A stretch of 5,604 bases of DNA from a bacterium (GCA_003645115.1 QNEG01000127.1:1-5604), one strand, 5' to 3'. Shown: positions 1-5,604, numbered from the stretch's first letter. Notes: generated by a model not told the origin, from the letters alone. Program-made: numbers and translations.

Positions 1-18
1 ATACAGGAGGGTATTATT

Positions 19-1131
19 ATGTCTGATGCAAAGAAGACTCCTTTTTATCCCAAACACTTGCTTTTGCACGGGAAAATGGTGGAATTTGCCGGTTTTCTAA
101 TGCCTATGTTTTATGAGGGCATCGTTCCGGAGCATATGGCAGTCCGAAAGGATGTCGGTATATTCGATGTATCACATATGGGCGAATTCTACATTCGAGG
201 CGAAAATGCACACGATTTTATCCAGAAGATGACCACTAACGATTTGGACAGAATCGAACCGGGGCAAGCACAGTATTCCGCTATGTTATACGACCACGGC
301 GGAATAGTGGATGATTTGCTGATTTATCGCTTTCCAGATAAATATATGATGGTAGTGAATGCTGCCAACATAGAAAAGGATTTCGAATGGCTGAAATCAC
401 ATCTTCCAGAAACAGGTGTGGAACTTTATAATGCATCCGATGATATAGCTCTGTTAGCCGTTCAGGGCCCGAATGCTCAAAAAGTTATTCAGAAATTAGT
501 CAACTACGATTTAGAACAGTTAAAATATTACCACCACGCAGAACTGGAAGTAGCTGGAGAGAGAATGCTGATTTCTCGCACCGGATATACTGGCGAGGAT
601 GGTTTCGAGTTGTATATGTCTCCATCAGTGGCAGAAAAGATATGGGATTCCATATTCGAGGCTGGCGAGTCGGAGAACTTAAAACCCTGTGGACTGGGCG
701 CCCGCGATAGCCTGCGACTGGAAATGAAATACGCACTCTACGGAAACGATATGGATGAAAATACCAATCCTTACGAGGCTGGACTGGGATGGATAGTGAA
801 ATTGGAGAAGGGAGATTTTATCGGGCGAGAGACTATAATCGATGCCAAAGCACAGGGATTGAGCAAGAAATTGATTTGTTTCGAATTGCAGGAACGCGGT
901 TTCCCTCGACCGGGATATAAAGTATATAAGGAAGGTAATGAAATAGGAACAGTGACCAGCGGGACATTTTCTCCTATACTGGAAAAAGGAATAGGACTCG
1001 CCTATGTCCCTACTGAATATTCCAAATCGGGTAATACTTTCGATGTAAAAATCCGTAATATTATGATTCCTGCTGTGGTAGTGAAACCGCCATTCTGGAA
1101 AAACGGAACTGTGCGAATTAAGCATAAATAA
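19..1131 (+). CDS. gcvT: Aminomethyltransferase, glycine cleavage system T-protein
   Basis: T-protein takes the aminomethyl group carried on lipoylated H-protein and, with tetrahydrofolate, releases ammonia and forms 5,10-methylene-THF in the cytoplasm. The 370-residue product is close to the usual length (about 360-375) and appears complete. Visible family motifs are the N-terminal HxxxxxKMVEFAGFxMP stretch (about residues 13-30), FDVSHMGE (49-56), GGIVDDLLIYR (94-104) with the conserved Asp pair D98/D99 that includes the catalytic Asp, SRTGYTGEDGFELY (about 187-200), and GLGARDSLRLE (about 226-236). The C-terminal beta-barrel part shows GTVTSGTFSP and a PPFW segment near the end. The ATG is supported by AGGAGGG at 5-11, seven bases upstream. 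gcvH and gcvP are not in the window; what precedes this gene is unseen. The next gene lies 138 bp downstream, so it may be a separate transcription unit. Confidence 0.97.
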   Translation: MSDAKKTPFYPKHLLLHGKMVEFAGFLMPMFYEGIVPEHMAVRKDVGIFDVSHMGEFYIRGENAHDFIQKMTTNDLDRIEPGQAQYSAMLYDHGGIVDDLLIYRFPDKYMMVVNAANIEKDFEWLKSHLPETGVELYNASDDIALLAVQGPNAQKVIQKLVNYDLEQLKYYHHAELEVAGERMLISRTGYTGEDGFELYMSPSVAEKIWDSIFEAGESENLKPCGLGARDSLRLEMKYALYGNDMDENTNPYEAGLGWIVKLEKGDFIGRETIIDAKAQGLSKKLICFELQERGFPRPGYKVYKEGNEIGTVTSGTFSPILEKGIGLAYVPTEYSKSGNTFDVKIRNIMIPAVVVKPPFWKNGTVRIKHK

Positions 1132-1156
1132 TATTTCAGCGAAATAGAAAAATTTT
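1132..1156 (+). terminator. Possible weak terminator hairpin after gcvT
   Basis: Directly after the gcvT stop, TATTTC (1132-1137) and GAAATA (1141-1146) form a six-pair stem around the triloop AGC, followed by GAAAAATTTT. The stem has a single G-C pair and the T run is only four bases, so a strong intrinsic terminator is not supported. It may still act as a weak terminator or 3'-end stabiliser. Confidence 0.25.
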
Positions 1157-1222
1157 AGGAATTGAATAACACAATGCAATCTGGTAATGTGTGTATGATA
1201 ATTTTGAACTGAAAACGACATA

Positions 1223-1251
1223 TTGTTATTTCTCAAAAACTTAAATATAAA
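1223..1251 (+). promoter_or_regulatory. Candidate sigma-70-like promoter for comB
   Basis: TTGTTA (1223-1228, four of six matches to TTGACA) and TATAAA (1246-1251, five of six matches to TATAAT) are separated by exactly 17 bases. Transcription would start near 1258, right at the ribosome binding site GGAGGG (1259-1264), giving a very short leader. The region is AT-rich, so chance matches are likely. The rest of the 138-bp gap between gcvT and comB shows no ORF or RNA gene that I recognise. Confidence 0.3.
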
Positions 1252-1269
1252 TTATTCTGGAGGGCTGTT

Positions 1270-1995
1270 ATGATTGTCTGGGTCTCTTTGGTGCCGACTT
1301 CGGTGGAATTATTCCCCAAAAATCATTTCGATGTAGCAGTGGTAATAGATGTCCTTCGTGCTACCACTACTTTGAATTTTGCTTTAAATGCCGGAGCGAG
1401 TGAAATTATTCCCGCTGGTTCTGTGGAGGAGGCTCACAATTTAGCAGAGAAATATCCCGATGCATTGCTTTGCGGTGAACGAAATGGAATTAAAGTTCCC
1501 GGTTTCCATCTTGGCAATTCACCATCAGAATACACTCCACAATCAGTTGCCGGAAAGACCCTTATTTTTTCATCCACCAATGGCAGTGTGATGATAAAGC
1601 GAGCAGAATCGATGGCGAAAAATGTTTTTCTATGTAGTTTGAGAAATGTCAGCGCGGTGGCAGAAAAAATCTATTCTCTTAAACCAGAAAACATTTTGGT
1701 TGCCTGTTCCGGGCGTGAGGGTTTCTTCTCTATCGAGGACGGATACTGTGCCGGTATGCTATATGAAAAATTGGAGGAATTAGATGAGGACACTACCGGT
1801 GCGAATGACTCTGCCACTATTACTTATTTGCTGGTTAATTATTTCGGTTACGATGTAGATAAAATATTCCACGAATCGATACACGCTCGATATTTAACCA
1901 ATGACCTCGGGCTATGGAAAGATATCGAGGATGCCGGACAAATCGATGCAGACAAAATTGTGCCGATATTGATGGAGGGAAAAATTGTGGCATAA
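1270..1995 (+). CDS. comB: 2-phosphosulfolactate phosphatase family protein (ComB-like)
   Basis: ComB hydrolyses 2-phosphosulfolactate to sulfolactate, a step first described in methanogen coenzyme M synthesis; it is Mg2+-dependent and cytoplasmic. The 241 residues match the family's usual length, and its signatures occur in order: VVIDVLRATTT (24-34, with conserved D27 and R30), GERNG (69-73), LGNSPSEY (81-88), the SSTNGS turn (101-106), the SGRE segment (147-150) and EDxxCAG (156-162). No key block is missing. The ATG follows GGAGGG (1259-1264) with five bases between. Family membership is clear, but the real substrate in this organism is not: many bacteria without coenzyme M carry ComB homologues, and no other coenzyme M gene (comA, comC) is visible here. 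Its last codons contain a ribosome binding site and start for the next small ORF, so the two may be translationally coupled. Confidence 0.9.
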   Translation: MIVWVSLVPTSVELFPKNHFDVAVVIDVLRATTTLNFALNAGASEIIPAGSVEEAHNLAEKYPDALLCGERNGIKVPGFHLGNSPSEYTPQSVAGKTLIFSSTNGSVMIKRAESMAKNVFLCSLRNVSAVAEKIYSLKPENILVACSGREGFFSIEDGYCAGMLYEKLEELDEDTTGANDSATITYLLVNYFGYDVDKIFHESIHARYLTNDLGLWKDIEDAGQIDADKIVPILMEGKIVA

Positions 1996-2344
1996 TGAGA
2001 AAACAGAAAATAACAATGATTCGCAACACCTTTTTCACACTACTACTGTTTTCCCAAATCCATTCAATTTGTCGTGCGTCATCACCACACAGGCGGGAGC
2101 AGAAATAGAGATACACGACCTGCAGGGAAATATGGTTACGACCCCTTTCGGCGCTGACGCGCCTCTGTCCCACTTGTCAAGGGGGACAGACCAGAGCGTT
2201 AGCGATGGTCAGGGGGTTTACATCTGGACACCGAACGAAACCATACCATCTGGGATACATCTAGTGAAGCGCCTGTGCCGAATCGTCGGGACGCGAACGG
2301 GAAATGGATACATAGCAGAAAGGAAAATATTATTGGCGAGATAA
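1985..2344 (+). CDS. Orphan T9SS/Por-like C-terminal sorting domain (probable gene remnant)
   Basis: The 119-residue product resembles the C-terminal beta-sandwich that ends many secreted proteins of FCB-type bacteria: FPNPFN (23-28), AEIEIHDLQGNMV (39-51), VYIWTPNETIPSGIHLV (78-94) and a closing ERKILLAR (112-119). Such domains normally sit behind a signal peptide and a large passenger. Here only about 20 low-complexity residues precede it, so the gene is probably a remnant. The proposed TTG start overlaps the end of comB and has GGAGGG (1974-1979) five bases upstream, so expression is possible. The domain carries two GC-rich in-frame intrusions, residues 56-77 and about 96-102, each built from an inverted repeat. 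No signal peptide is present in this frame; one-like sequence occurs in an overlapping frame (1995-2108). Alternatives are a real small adaptor protein or the 3' end of a deleted gene. Confidence 0.5.
   Translation: MWHNEKTENNNDSQHLFHTTTVFPNPFNLSCVITTQAGAEIEIHDLQGNMVTTPFGADAPLSHLSRGTDQSVSDGQGVYIWTPNETIPSGIHLVKRLCRIVGTRTGNGYIAERKILLAR
1995..2108 (+). other. Overlapping 37-codon ORF resembling a signal peptide
   Basis: The ATG shares its A with the comB stop codon (TAATG). The product begins MRKQKIT, continues with a hydrophobic stretch NTFFTLLLF (residues 11-19) and then SQIHSICRAS, a layout like a Sec signal peptide: positive N-region, hydrophobic core, polar region with small residues near 28-29. 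It ends at a TAG after 37 codons. It overlaps the sorting-domain ORF in a different frame. It could be the signal-peptide start of a secreted protein now joined out of frame to its C-terminal domain, or pure coincidence. The ribosome binding site GGAGGG at 1974-1979 is 15 bases away, too far for good initiation, so only reinitiation is plausible. Confidence 0.2.
2152..2204. repeat. GC-rich palindromic element inside the sorting-domain ORF
   Basis: The core 2164-2190 is an almost perfect palindrome: TCTGTCCC (2164-2171) pairs with GGGACAGA (2183-2190), and CTTG (2173-2176) mirrors CAAG (2178-2181) around the central T2177, with one A/G mismatch. Outer arms CGCTGACGC (2152-2160) and GCGTTAGCG (2196-2204) pair over nine positions with one G-T wobble. 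A third short pair, ACCCC (2141-2145) and GGGGT (2213-2217), may mark the edges. The stretch is clearly more GC-rich than its surroundings and keeps the reading frame open. Copies elsewhere in the genome cannot be seen, so calling it a dispersed repeat is an inference. Confidence 0.55.
2270..2295. repeat. Second short GC-rich hairpin in the same ORF
   Basis: GTGCCGA (2275-2281) and TCGGGAC (2286-2292) pair with one mismatch around the loop ATCG, and CGC (2270-2272) pairs with GCG (2293-2295) outside a two-base bulge. It encodes about seven residues (RLCRIVG, 96-102) placed where related domains run directly from a LVK/LVR strand into TRTGNG. It may be a second small in-frame insertion, or the degenerate end of an element whose other part is the palindrome at 2152-2204. 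Confidence 0.35.
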
Positions 2345-2350
2345 TAAAAA

Positions 2351-2379
2351 TTGAATAGTTCAAACTAATGGTCTATTCT
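2351..2379 (+). promoter_or_regulatory. Candidate sigma-70-like promoter for gltX
   Basis: TTGAAT (2351-2356) and TATTCT (2374-2379) lie 17 bases apart in the gap before gltX, each matching the consensus at four of six positions. This would give a leader of about 40 bases before the gltX start. The matches are modest and the region is AT-rich. Confidence 0.25.
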
Positions 2380-2427
2380 ATCGATAAAAAGTTTTGTGTA
2401 AATATGAGAAAAAAACAGGGAGGGAAT

Positions 2428-3876
2428 ATGGTTCGAGTTCGTTTTGCACCTTCACCAACTGGTTTACCTCATGTGGGTAATATAAGGACTGCGCTTTTTT
2501 GCTGGCTTTTTGCTCGACATCATAATGGTTCTTTTATACTTCGAGTCGAGGATACCGACCGTGAACGATATCGACCGGAAGCATTGGATGCTATAATGTC
2601 CGGTCTGCGATGGCTCGGACTGGATTGGGACGAAGGTCCACAAGTCGGTGGTGATTATGCACCTTACTTCCAATCGCAAAGACTGGAGATATATCACAAA
2701 TATGCGCGTAAACTGGTGGAATCAGGTTCCGCATATTATTGTAATTGTTCACCGGAGCGACTGGATAAAATTCGCAACCAGAGATTGCAAAATGGCTTGC
2801 CGCCGATGTATGATAGAAATTGCCGAGATAAAAAAATAGAAAGTGACCCCACCGATACCGATACAGTTATAAGATTTAAAATGCCATTGTTCGGGAAAAC
2901 TTGTTTCACGGATGAATTAAGAGGAGAAATATGTTTCGAAAATTCTACATTCGATGACATAGTCCTGATAAAATCCGATGGCTATCCCACTTATCACTTT
3001 GCAGTGGTAGTAGATGATTATCTGATGAAAATTTCTCACATAATGCGCGCCGAGGAATGGATTCCCAGCGCTGGAAAACATATCTTGATTTACGATGCAT
3101 TGGGTTGGGAGGCACCGAAATTTGTCCATTTGCCTATGATACTGGGACCGGATAGGTCGAAATTATCCAAACGGCACGGTGCCACCGCAATCACAGAATT
3201 CGAACAGCAGGGCATTCTTCCCGAGGCTATGTTCAATTTCCTATCATTGCTGGGGTGGTCGCCTAAAGATGATACCGAAATAATGAACAAGGAAGAATTG
3301 ATTAGTCGGTTCGATATAGATGGTATCAATACTGCTGCATCGGTGTTCGATTTTGATAAACTTCGATGGATGAATGGCGAATATATTCGACGGATGACTC
3401 CAAAACAATTGACCGCAAGGTTGAAACCATATTATGAAAAATGGGGATGGTGCACTGCCGATAATCCCTGTGATGATGAATATCTCGATAAGGTTTCCCA
3501 AGCTATGCAGGAACGATTAAAAGTATTCACCGATATGAAAGAGTTGGGATATTATTTCTTTACCGAACCTACCGAATACGACCCCAAGGGAGTAAAAAAG
3601 AATTTCAAACCCGAGGTTGCCGATTGGTTAAATGAACTCGCTAATCGTTTCGATTCGTTGTCCGAATGGGATAAGCCCAATCTCGAACAACAGACAAGAG
3701 ATTTTGCCAATGAAATGGATGTGGGTGCGGGCAAAGTAATTCATCCCATAAGACTGGCGGTATCCGGACTGAGAATGGGTCCCGGTCTATTCGAATTGTT
3801 GGAAATAGTGGGCAAGGAAAAAGTAATAGCGAGATTGAAACGCGCTGCAAATTGGATAAGAGAAAACATAAATTAA
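2428..3876 (+). CDS. gltX: Glutamyl-tRNA synthetase
   Basis: This class I aminoacyl-tRNA synthetase charges tRNA with glutamate in the cytoplasm. The chosen ATG gives 482 residues (E. coli has 471) beginning MVRVRFAPSPTG, the normal family N-terminus, with GGAGG (2419-2423) four bases upstream. In-frame ATGs at 2368 and 2404 would add 20 or 8 residues without family likeness. The Rossmann fold shows the HIGH-type motif HVGN (15-18) and the KMSKS-type motif KLSKR (245-249); RAEEW (207-211) and YPTYHFAVVVDD (186-197) are typical. A zinc-site pattern is intact: C105-x-C107-x24-C132 with Y128, like the E. coli enzyme. The C-terminal half (about 310-482) fits the alpha-helical anticodon-binding domain, including GKVIHPIRLAVSG. 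Whether it charges only tRNA-Glu or also tRNA-Gln cannot be decided here; glnS and gatCAB are not in view. Confidence 0.97.
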   Translation: MVRVRFAPSPTGLPHVGNIRTALFCWLFARHHNGSFILRVEDTDRERYRPEALDAIMSGLRWLGLDWDEGPQVGGDYAPYFQSQRLEIYHKYARKLVESGSAYYCNCSPERLDKIRNQRLQNGLPPMYDRNCRDKKIESDPTDTDTVIRFKMPLFGKTCFTDELRGEICFENSTFDDIVLIKSDGYPTYHFAVVVDDYLMKISHIMRAEEWIPSAGKHILIYDALGWEAPKFVHLPMILGPDRSKLSKRHGATAITEFEQQGILPEAMFNFLSLLGWSPKDDTEIMNKEELISRFDIDGINTAASVFDFDKLRWMNGEYIRRMTPKQLTARLKPYYEKWGWCTADNPCDDEYLDKVSQAMQERLKVFTDMKELGYYFFTEPTEYDPKGVKKNFKPEVADWLNELANRFDSLSEWDKPNLEQQTRDFANEMDVGAGKVIHPIRLAVSGLRMGPGLFELLEIVGKEKVIARLKRAANWIRENIN

Positions 3877-3971
3877 ATTCCCTTATAGCACCATTTGGAT
3901 GATTTGCTAATTATGTGATAAATAGGATTGCCTGAAATAACTATGCTCTCGGCTGTAAGAACTCGATAATA
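3877..3971. other. Convergent gap between gltX and tonB, no clear terminator
   Basis: The two opposite-strand blocks end 95 bases apart. I looked for an inverted repeat followed by a T run on either strand and found nothing convincing; the region is AT-rich with only very short complementary stretches. No small ORF or RNA gene is supported. Confidence 0.5.
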
Positions 3972-4601
3972 TTATTTAATTCTGAAAATAATCGGTTGTT
4001 GCCATCGAACGCGAACTCTGCGGTCTCTTTGCTGACCTGGAGTAAACTTCCATTTGTATATCGCATTAAGAGCTGCTTGTTCAAAAATTCCTTCCGGTTT
4101 TGCTTGAATTATTTTTGCGCTTCCAGGAAGAACACTGCCGGTAGTATCTATAACAAATTCCACAATAACCGCACCCTCCAAACCAGAACGTTTCGCGATA
4201 TCGGGATATTGGGGATCTGGTCTGCTAACCACAGATGGTTTTATTTCCACCTTGACATACTCTATTTCCTCGATTTTAGCAGGTGGTGGTGGTGGCGGCT
4301 CTTCCACATCTAAATCTGTATCTGCGATAGTAACAGTATCGGCTTCTTCCTCCTCCTCGACCTCGATTACCTCGGCTGCTTTAGGCTTCGGTGCCTCCTG
4401 CTTCTTTATTTCCTGCTTGGTTATAGGTATATCCTCCACCTCAATAGATGTCTGATATTCCTGCACCTTCATAGGCTTAACTCGAACCTCGGTGAATGTC
4501 AAAAACACCAGGATTAATATCAGCAAAGTGATAATAATTGCCTTCCTTTTCACCAAAGGAATCCAGGTCCTCAAATCTGCTTTAGGGTCGATATATTTCA
4601 T
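3972..4601 (-). CDS. tonB: TonB-family energy transducer
   Basis: TonB spans the periplasm and passes energy from the ExbB/ExbD proton motor to outer-membrane receptors. The 209 residues show a short cytoplasmic N-terminus with PKADLR (6-11), KRK (18-20), and one membrane segment AIIITLLILILVFLTF (21-36). A linker follows with EVEDIPITKQ (54-63), a Lys/Pro patch (66-75), an acidic run VEEEEEAD (81-88) and six prolines (102-107). The C-terminal TonB domain runs from about 127 to 208: PQYPDIAKRSGLEGAVIVEF, the AALNAIYKWKFTPG segment (176-189) and a closing strand. The start ATG shares one base with the preceding exbD stop (TAATG), and GGAGGGGAG (4611-4619) lies inside the end of that gene, nine bases upstream. 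The membrane segment has no histidine, unlike the SxxxH motif of E. coli TonB. PKADL-type N-termini recur, from memory, in FCB-group TonBs. Confidence 0.93.
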   Translation of the reverse strand: MKYIDPKADLRTWIPLVKRKAIIITLLILILVFLTFTEVRVKPMKVQEYQTSIEVEDIPITKQEIKKQEAPKPKAAEVIEVEEEEEADTVTIADTDLDVEEPPPPPPAKIEEIEYVKVEIKPSVVSRPDPQYPDIAKRSGLEGAVIVEFVIDTTGSVLPGSAKIIQAKPEGIFEQAALNAIYKWKFTPGQQRDRRVRVRWQQPIIFRIK

Positions 4602-5017
4602 TATATTTGCCTCCCCTCCATAAGGGTAGCAAAATTAACTCTCAATGCATTAGCCTTTTTTAATTCCTCCAGCAATCGTGCCACTACACCATATTTTGCG
4701 TGCTTATCTGCTCGGACAGAAACTATCGTAGCTGGATTTTCCTGCATTTTCTTATTCATCAGCGGCGCAACTTTTTCCAATTTCATAGGCATATCGTCGA
4801 TATTTATGTTATTTTGAGCGTCTATCCATATATGAGTTATCATTCGCTTTCGTTCTATTTTCTTTGTAGCCTTGGCAGCCGGCAATTCCACTTTTAGTCC
4901 CTGATATTGTTTGAATACTGTGACAGACATAAAGAATATCAGCAAAAGGAACACTATATCTGCGATAGATGCAGTAGGAATTTTTGGTGAACTTTTATGT
5001 TTTGATTTTACTTCCAT
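4601..5017 (-). CDS. exbD: ExbD/TolR-family biopolymer transport protein (second copy)
   Basis: This is a bitopic inner-membrane protein of the proton-driven ExbB-ExbD motor. The 138 residues fit the family length (about 130-145). The N-terminus is followed by IPTASIADIVFLLLIFFMSVTVF (13-35), the single membrane helix; D20 corresponds to the essential proton-path aspartate. The rest is the periplasmic domain, with a strand-rich part near ITHIWIDAQNNINID and VSVRADKHAKYGVVARLLEELKKA (about 99-122), the usual ExbD/TolR C-terminal pattern. The ATG follows GAGGGAGA (5021-5028) at short distance. It differs from the neighbouring ExbD in lacking the NPDKGLGLTLPP stretch after the helix, having FKQYQGLKVELPAA instead, so the two are diverged paralogues rather than a recent duplication. 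Position directly before tonB points to the TonB system rather than Tol-Pal. Confidence 0.92.
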   Translation of the reverse strand: MEVKSKHKSSPKIPTASIADIVFLLLIFFMSVTVFKQYQGLKVELPAAKATKKIERKRMITHIWIDAQNNINIDDMPMKLEKVAPLMNKKMQENPATIVSVRADKHAKYGVVARLLEELKKANALRVNFATLMEGRQI

Positions 5018-5034
5018 CGTTCTCCCTCAATAAT

Positions 5035-5063
5035 AATATAACGATTTCGGATACAAAAATCAA
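5035..5063 (-). promoter_or_regulatory. Candidate internal promoter between the two exbD genes
   Basis: On the minus strand TTGATT (5058-5063, four of six) and TATATT (5035-5040, five of six) are 17 bases apart in the 56-bp gap between the exbD genes. Transcription would begin near 5028, next to the ribosome binding site. It could allow separate expression of the second exbD with tonB, but AT-richness makes chance matches likely. Confidence 0.25.
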
Positions 5064-5073
5064 CCCCTCGAGG

Positions 5074-5517
5074 TTAAAAAACTGGTGTAGCTAATGAAAT
5101 TCTCTCCTTGAAATCGGGGTTTTCTTCCTTCAAATCTCCAAAAGCGAGTTTTATCTCGTCCAATACATTTACCATAGAATCGTATTTGGCATTAGCATCG
5201 GTGACCAATGATACCACTAATTCCGGATTCTCTCGCAATCGCTTTTTTACTTTCTCTCTAACTGCGTCCGGAGAAATCACTTCTTCTCCTATCAAGATTT
5301 CTCCTTTGGCATTAATATAAACAGAAAGAACTCTATCCTTGGTCAATTTTACTTCTTCACCAGGCGGTGGCAAAGTCAATCCCAATCCCTTATCGGGATT
5401 CATCGAGGTAGTCACCAAAAAGAATATCAGCAATAGGAATACTATATCAGCCAATGAGGCTGTGGGAATCTCTGCTTCCTTCGAGATGTGTTGTTTTTTC
5501 TGGAATTTTAATGCCAT
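5074..5517 (-). CDS. exbD: ExbD/TolR-family biopolymer transport protein (first copy)
   Basis: The 147-residue product has the classic ExbD layout: a basic cytoplasmic N-terminus (MALKFQKKQ), then IPTASLADIVFLLLIFFLVTT (17-37) as the only membrane helix, with D24 at the position of the proton-path aspartate, then MNPDKGLGLTLPPPGE (39-54) leading into the periplasmic domain. The C-terminal domain includes VLSVYINAKGEILIGEE and LVVSLVTDANAKYDSMVNVLDEIKLA. The ATG is one base after the stop codon of the upstream gene, showing tight operon linkage; the ribosome binding site is only weak (GGCAGAG-like), which fits translational coupling. A 56-bp gap separates it from the second exbD downstream. 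ExbB with two ExbDs and TonB is a common arrangement in FCB bacteria and may allow a mixed ExbD dimer in the motor. Confidence 0.93.
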   Translation of the reverse strand: MALKFQKKQHISKEAEIPTASLADIVFLLLIFFLVTTSMNPDKGLGLTLPPPGEEVKLTKDRVLSVYINAKGEILIGEEVISPDAVREKVKKRLRENPELVVSLVTDANAKYDSMVNVLDEIKLAFGDLKEENPDFKERISLATPVF

Positions 5518-5518
5518 A

Positions 5519-5604
5519 TTATTTCTCTGCCTTTCTCAATATTCCCATATCGATTAAATTTTCTATGAGTTGATTTGCGGAATCCTCCATATCCACTATC
5601 ATTC
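5519..5604 (-). CDS. C-terminal end of upstream operon gene, probably ExbB/MotA/TolQ family (partial)
   Basis: An open frame enters from the right edge and ends at a TAA at 5519-5521, one base before the first exbD start. The last 27 visible residues start MIVDMEDSANQLIENL and end IDMGILRKAEK, an acidic then basic helical tail without a membrane segment. The tail alone does not identify a family. By position, immediately before exbD-exbD-tonB and coupled to them, it is most likely the end of ExbB, whose cytoplasmic tail is at the C-terminus. The visible ATG is probably internal, since the frame is open to the edge. Confidence 0.6.
   Translation of the reverse strand, partial: MIVDMEDSANQLIENLIDMGILRKAEK

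Noticed and set aside
1177..1195. ACACA...TGTGT inverted arms in the gcvT-comB gap as an operator
   Set aside because: Arms of five bases in AT-rich DNA are expected by chance, and there is no regulator gene or second copy to support them.
679..1236. 185-codon open frame on the minus strand across gcvT
   Set aside because: It lies antisense to the clearly conserved C-terminal half of GcvT, has no ribosome binding site I can see and no recognisable motif.
2368..2427. N-terminal extension of GltX by 20 residues
   Set aside because: The added residues have no family likeness, while ATG 2428 has a ribosome binding site and yields the standard MVRVRFAPSPTG start.
3996..4313. 105-codon open frame on the plus strand opposite tonB
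   Set aside because: It is a shadow of the tonB gene; its Trp- and Cys-rich translation has no family likeness and TonB on the other strand is well supported.
5061..5075. CCTCGAGG palindrome just after the first exbD as a terminator
   Set aside because: It is an eight-base perfect palindrome with no loop and no following T run on the transcribed strand, so it cannot form a terminator hairpin.

Overview
The window is a compact bacterial chromosomal segment with modest GC and strong AGGAGG-like ribosome binding sites. The left part reads on the plus strand: gcvT (glycine cleavage T-protein), a comB-family phosphatase, a small ORF that is little more than a secretion-type C-terminal domain, and gltX (glutamyl-tRNA synthetase). 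The right part reads on the minus strand and is the distal end of an energy-transduction operon: the tail of an upstream gene (probably exbB), two different exbD paralogues, then tonB. The two blocks converge on a gap of about 95 bp between gltX and tonB.

The organism is probably a Gram-negative member of the FCB superphylum or a neighbouring candidate phylum. The TonB N-terminus carries a PKADLR motif just before its membrane segment, the exbD-exbD-tonB order is common in that group, and the small ORF has the PNPFN...DLxGN...W.P...PSGI.LV pattern of T9SS/Por-like C-terminal sorting domains. Frequent good Shine-Dalgarno sequences argue against Bacteroidetes proper, where they are weak. No phylum can be named from this window alone.

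gcvT, comB, gltX, both exbD genes and tonB look intact and keep their key residues. The ExbB/ExbD/TonB proteins would form an inner-membrane proton-driven motor that energises outer-membrane receptors. The first ExbD gene starts one base after the stop of the upstream gene, and the last ExbD stop shares a base with the tonB start, so the set is very likely cotranscribed.

The unusual part is 1985-2344. An ORF with a TTG start and a well placed ribosome binding site inside the end of comB encodes a sorting-type domain with no passenger protein. That domain is interrupted in frame by a GC-rich palindrome of roughly 55-65 bp and by a second, shorter hairpin. A 37-codon ORF resembling a signal peptide starts on the comB stop codon in another frame. 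This looks like a decayed secreted-protein gene, or a coding region colonised by small palindromic elements. No RNA genes, CRISPR arrays, insertion sequences or complete novel system were recognised.
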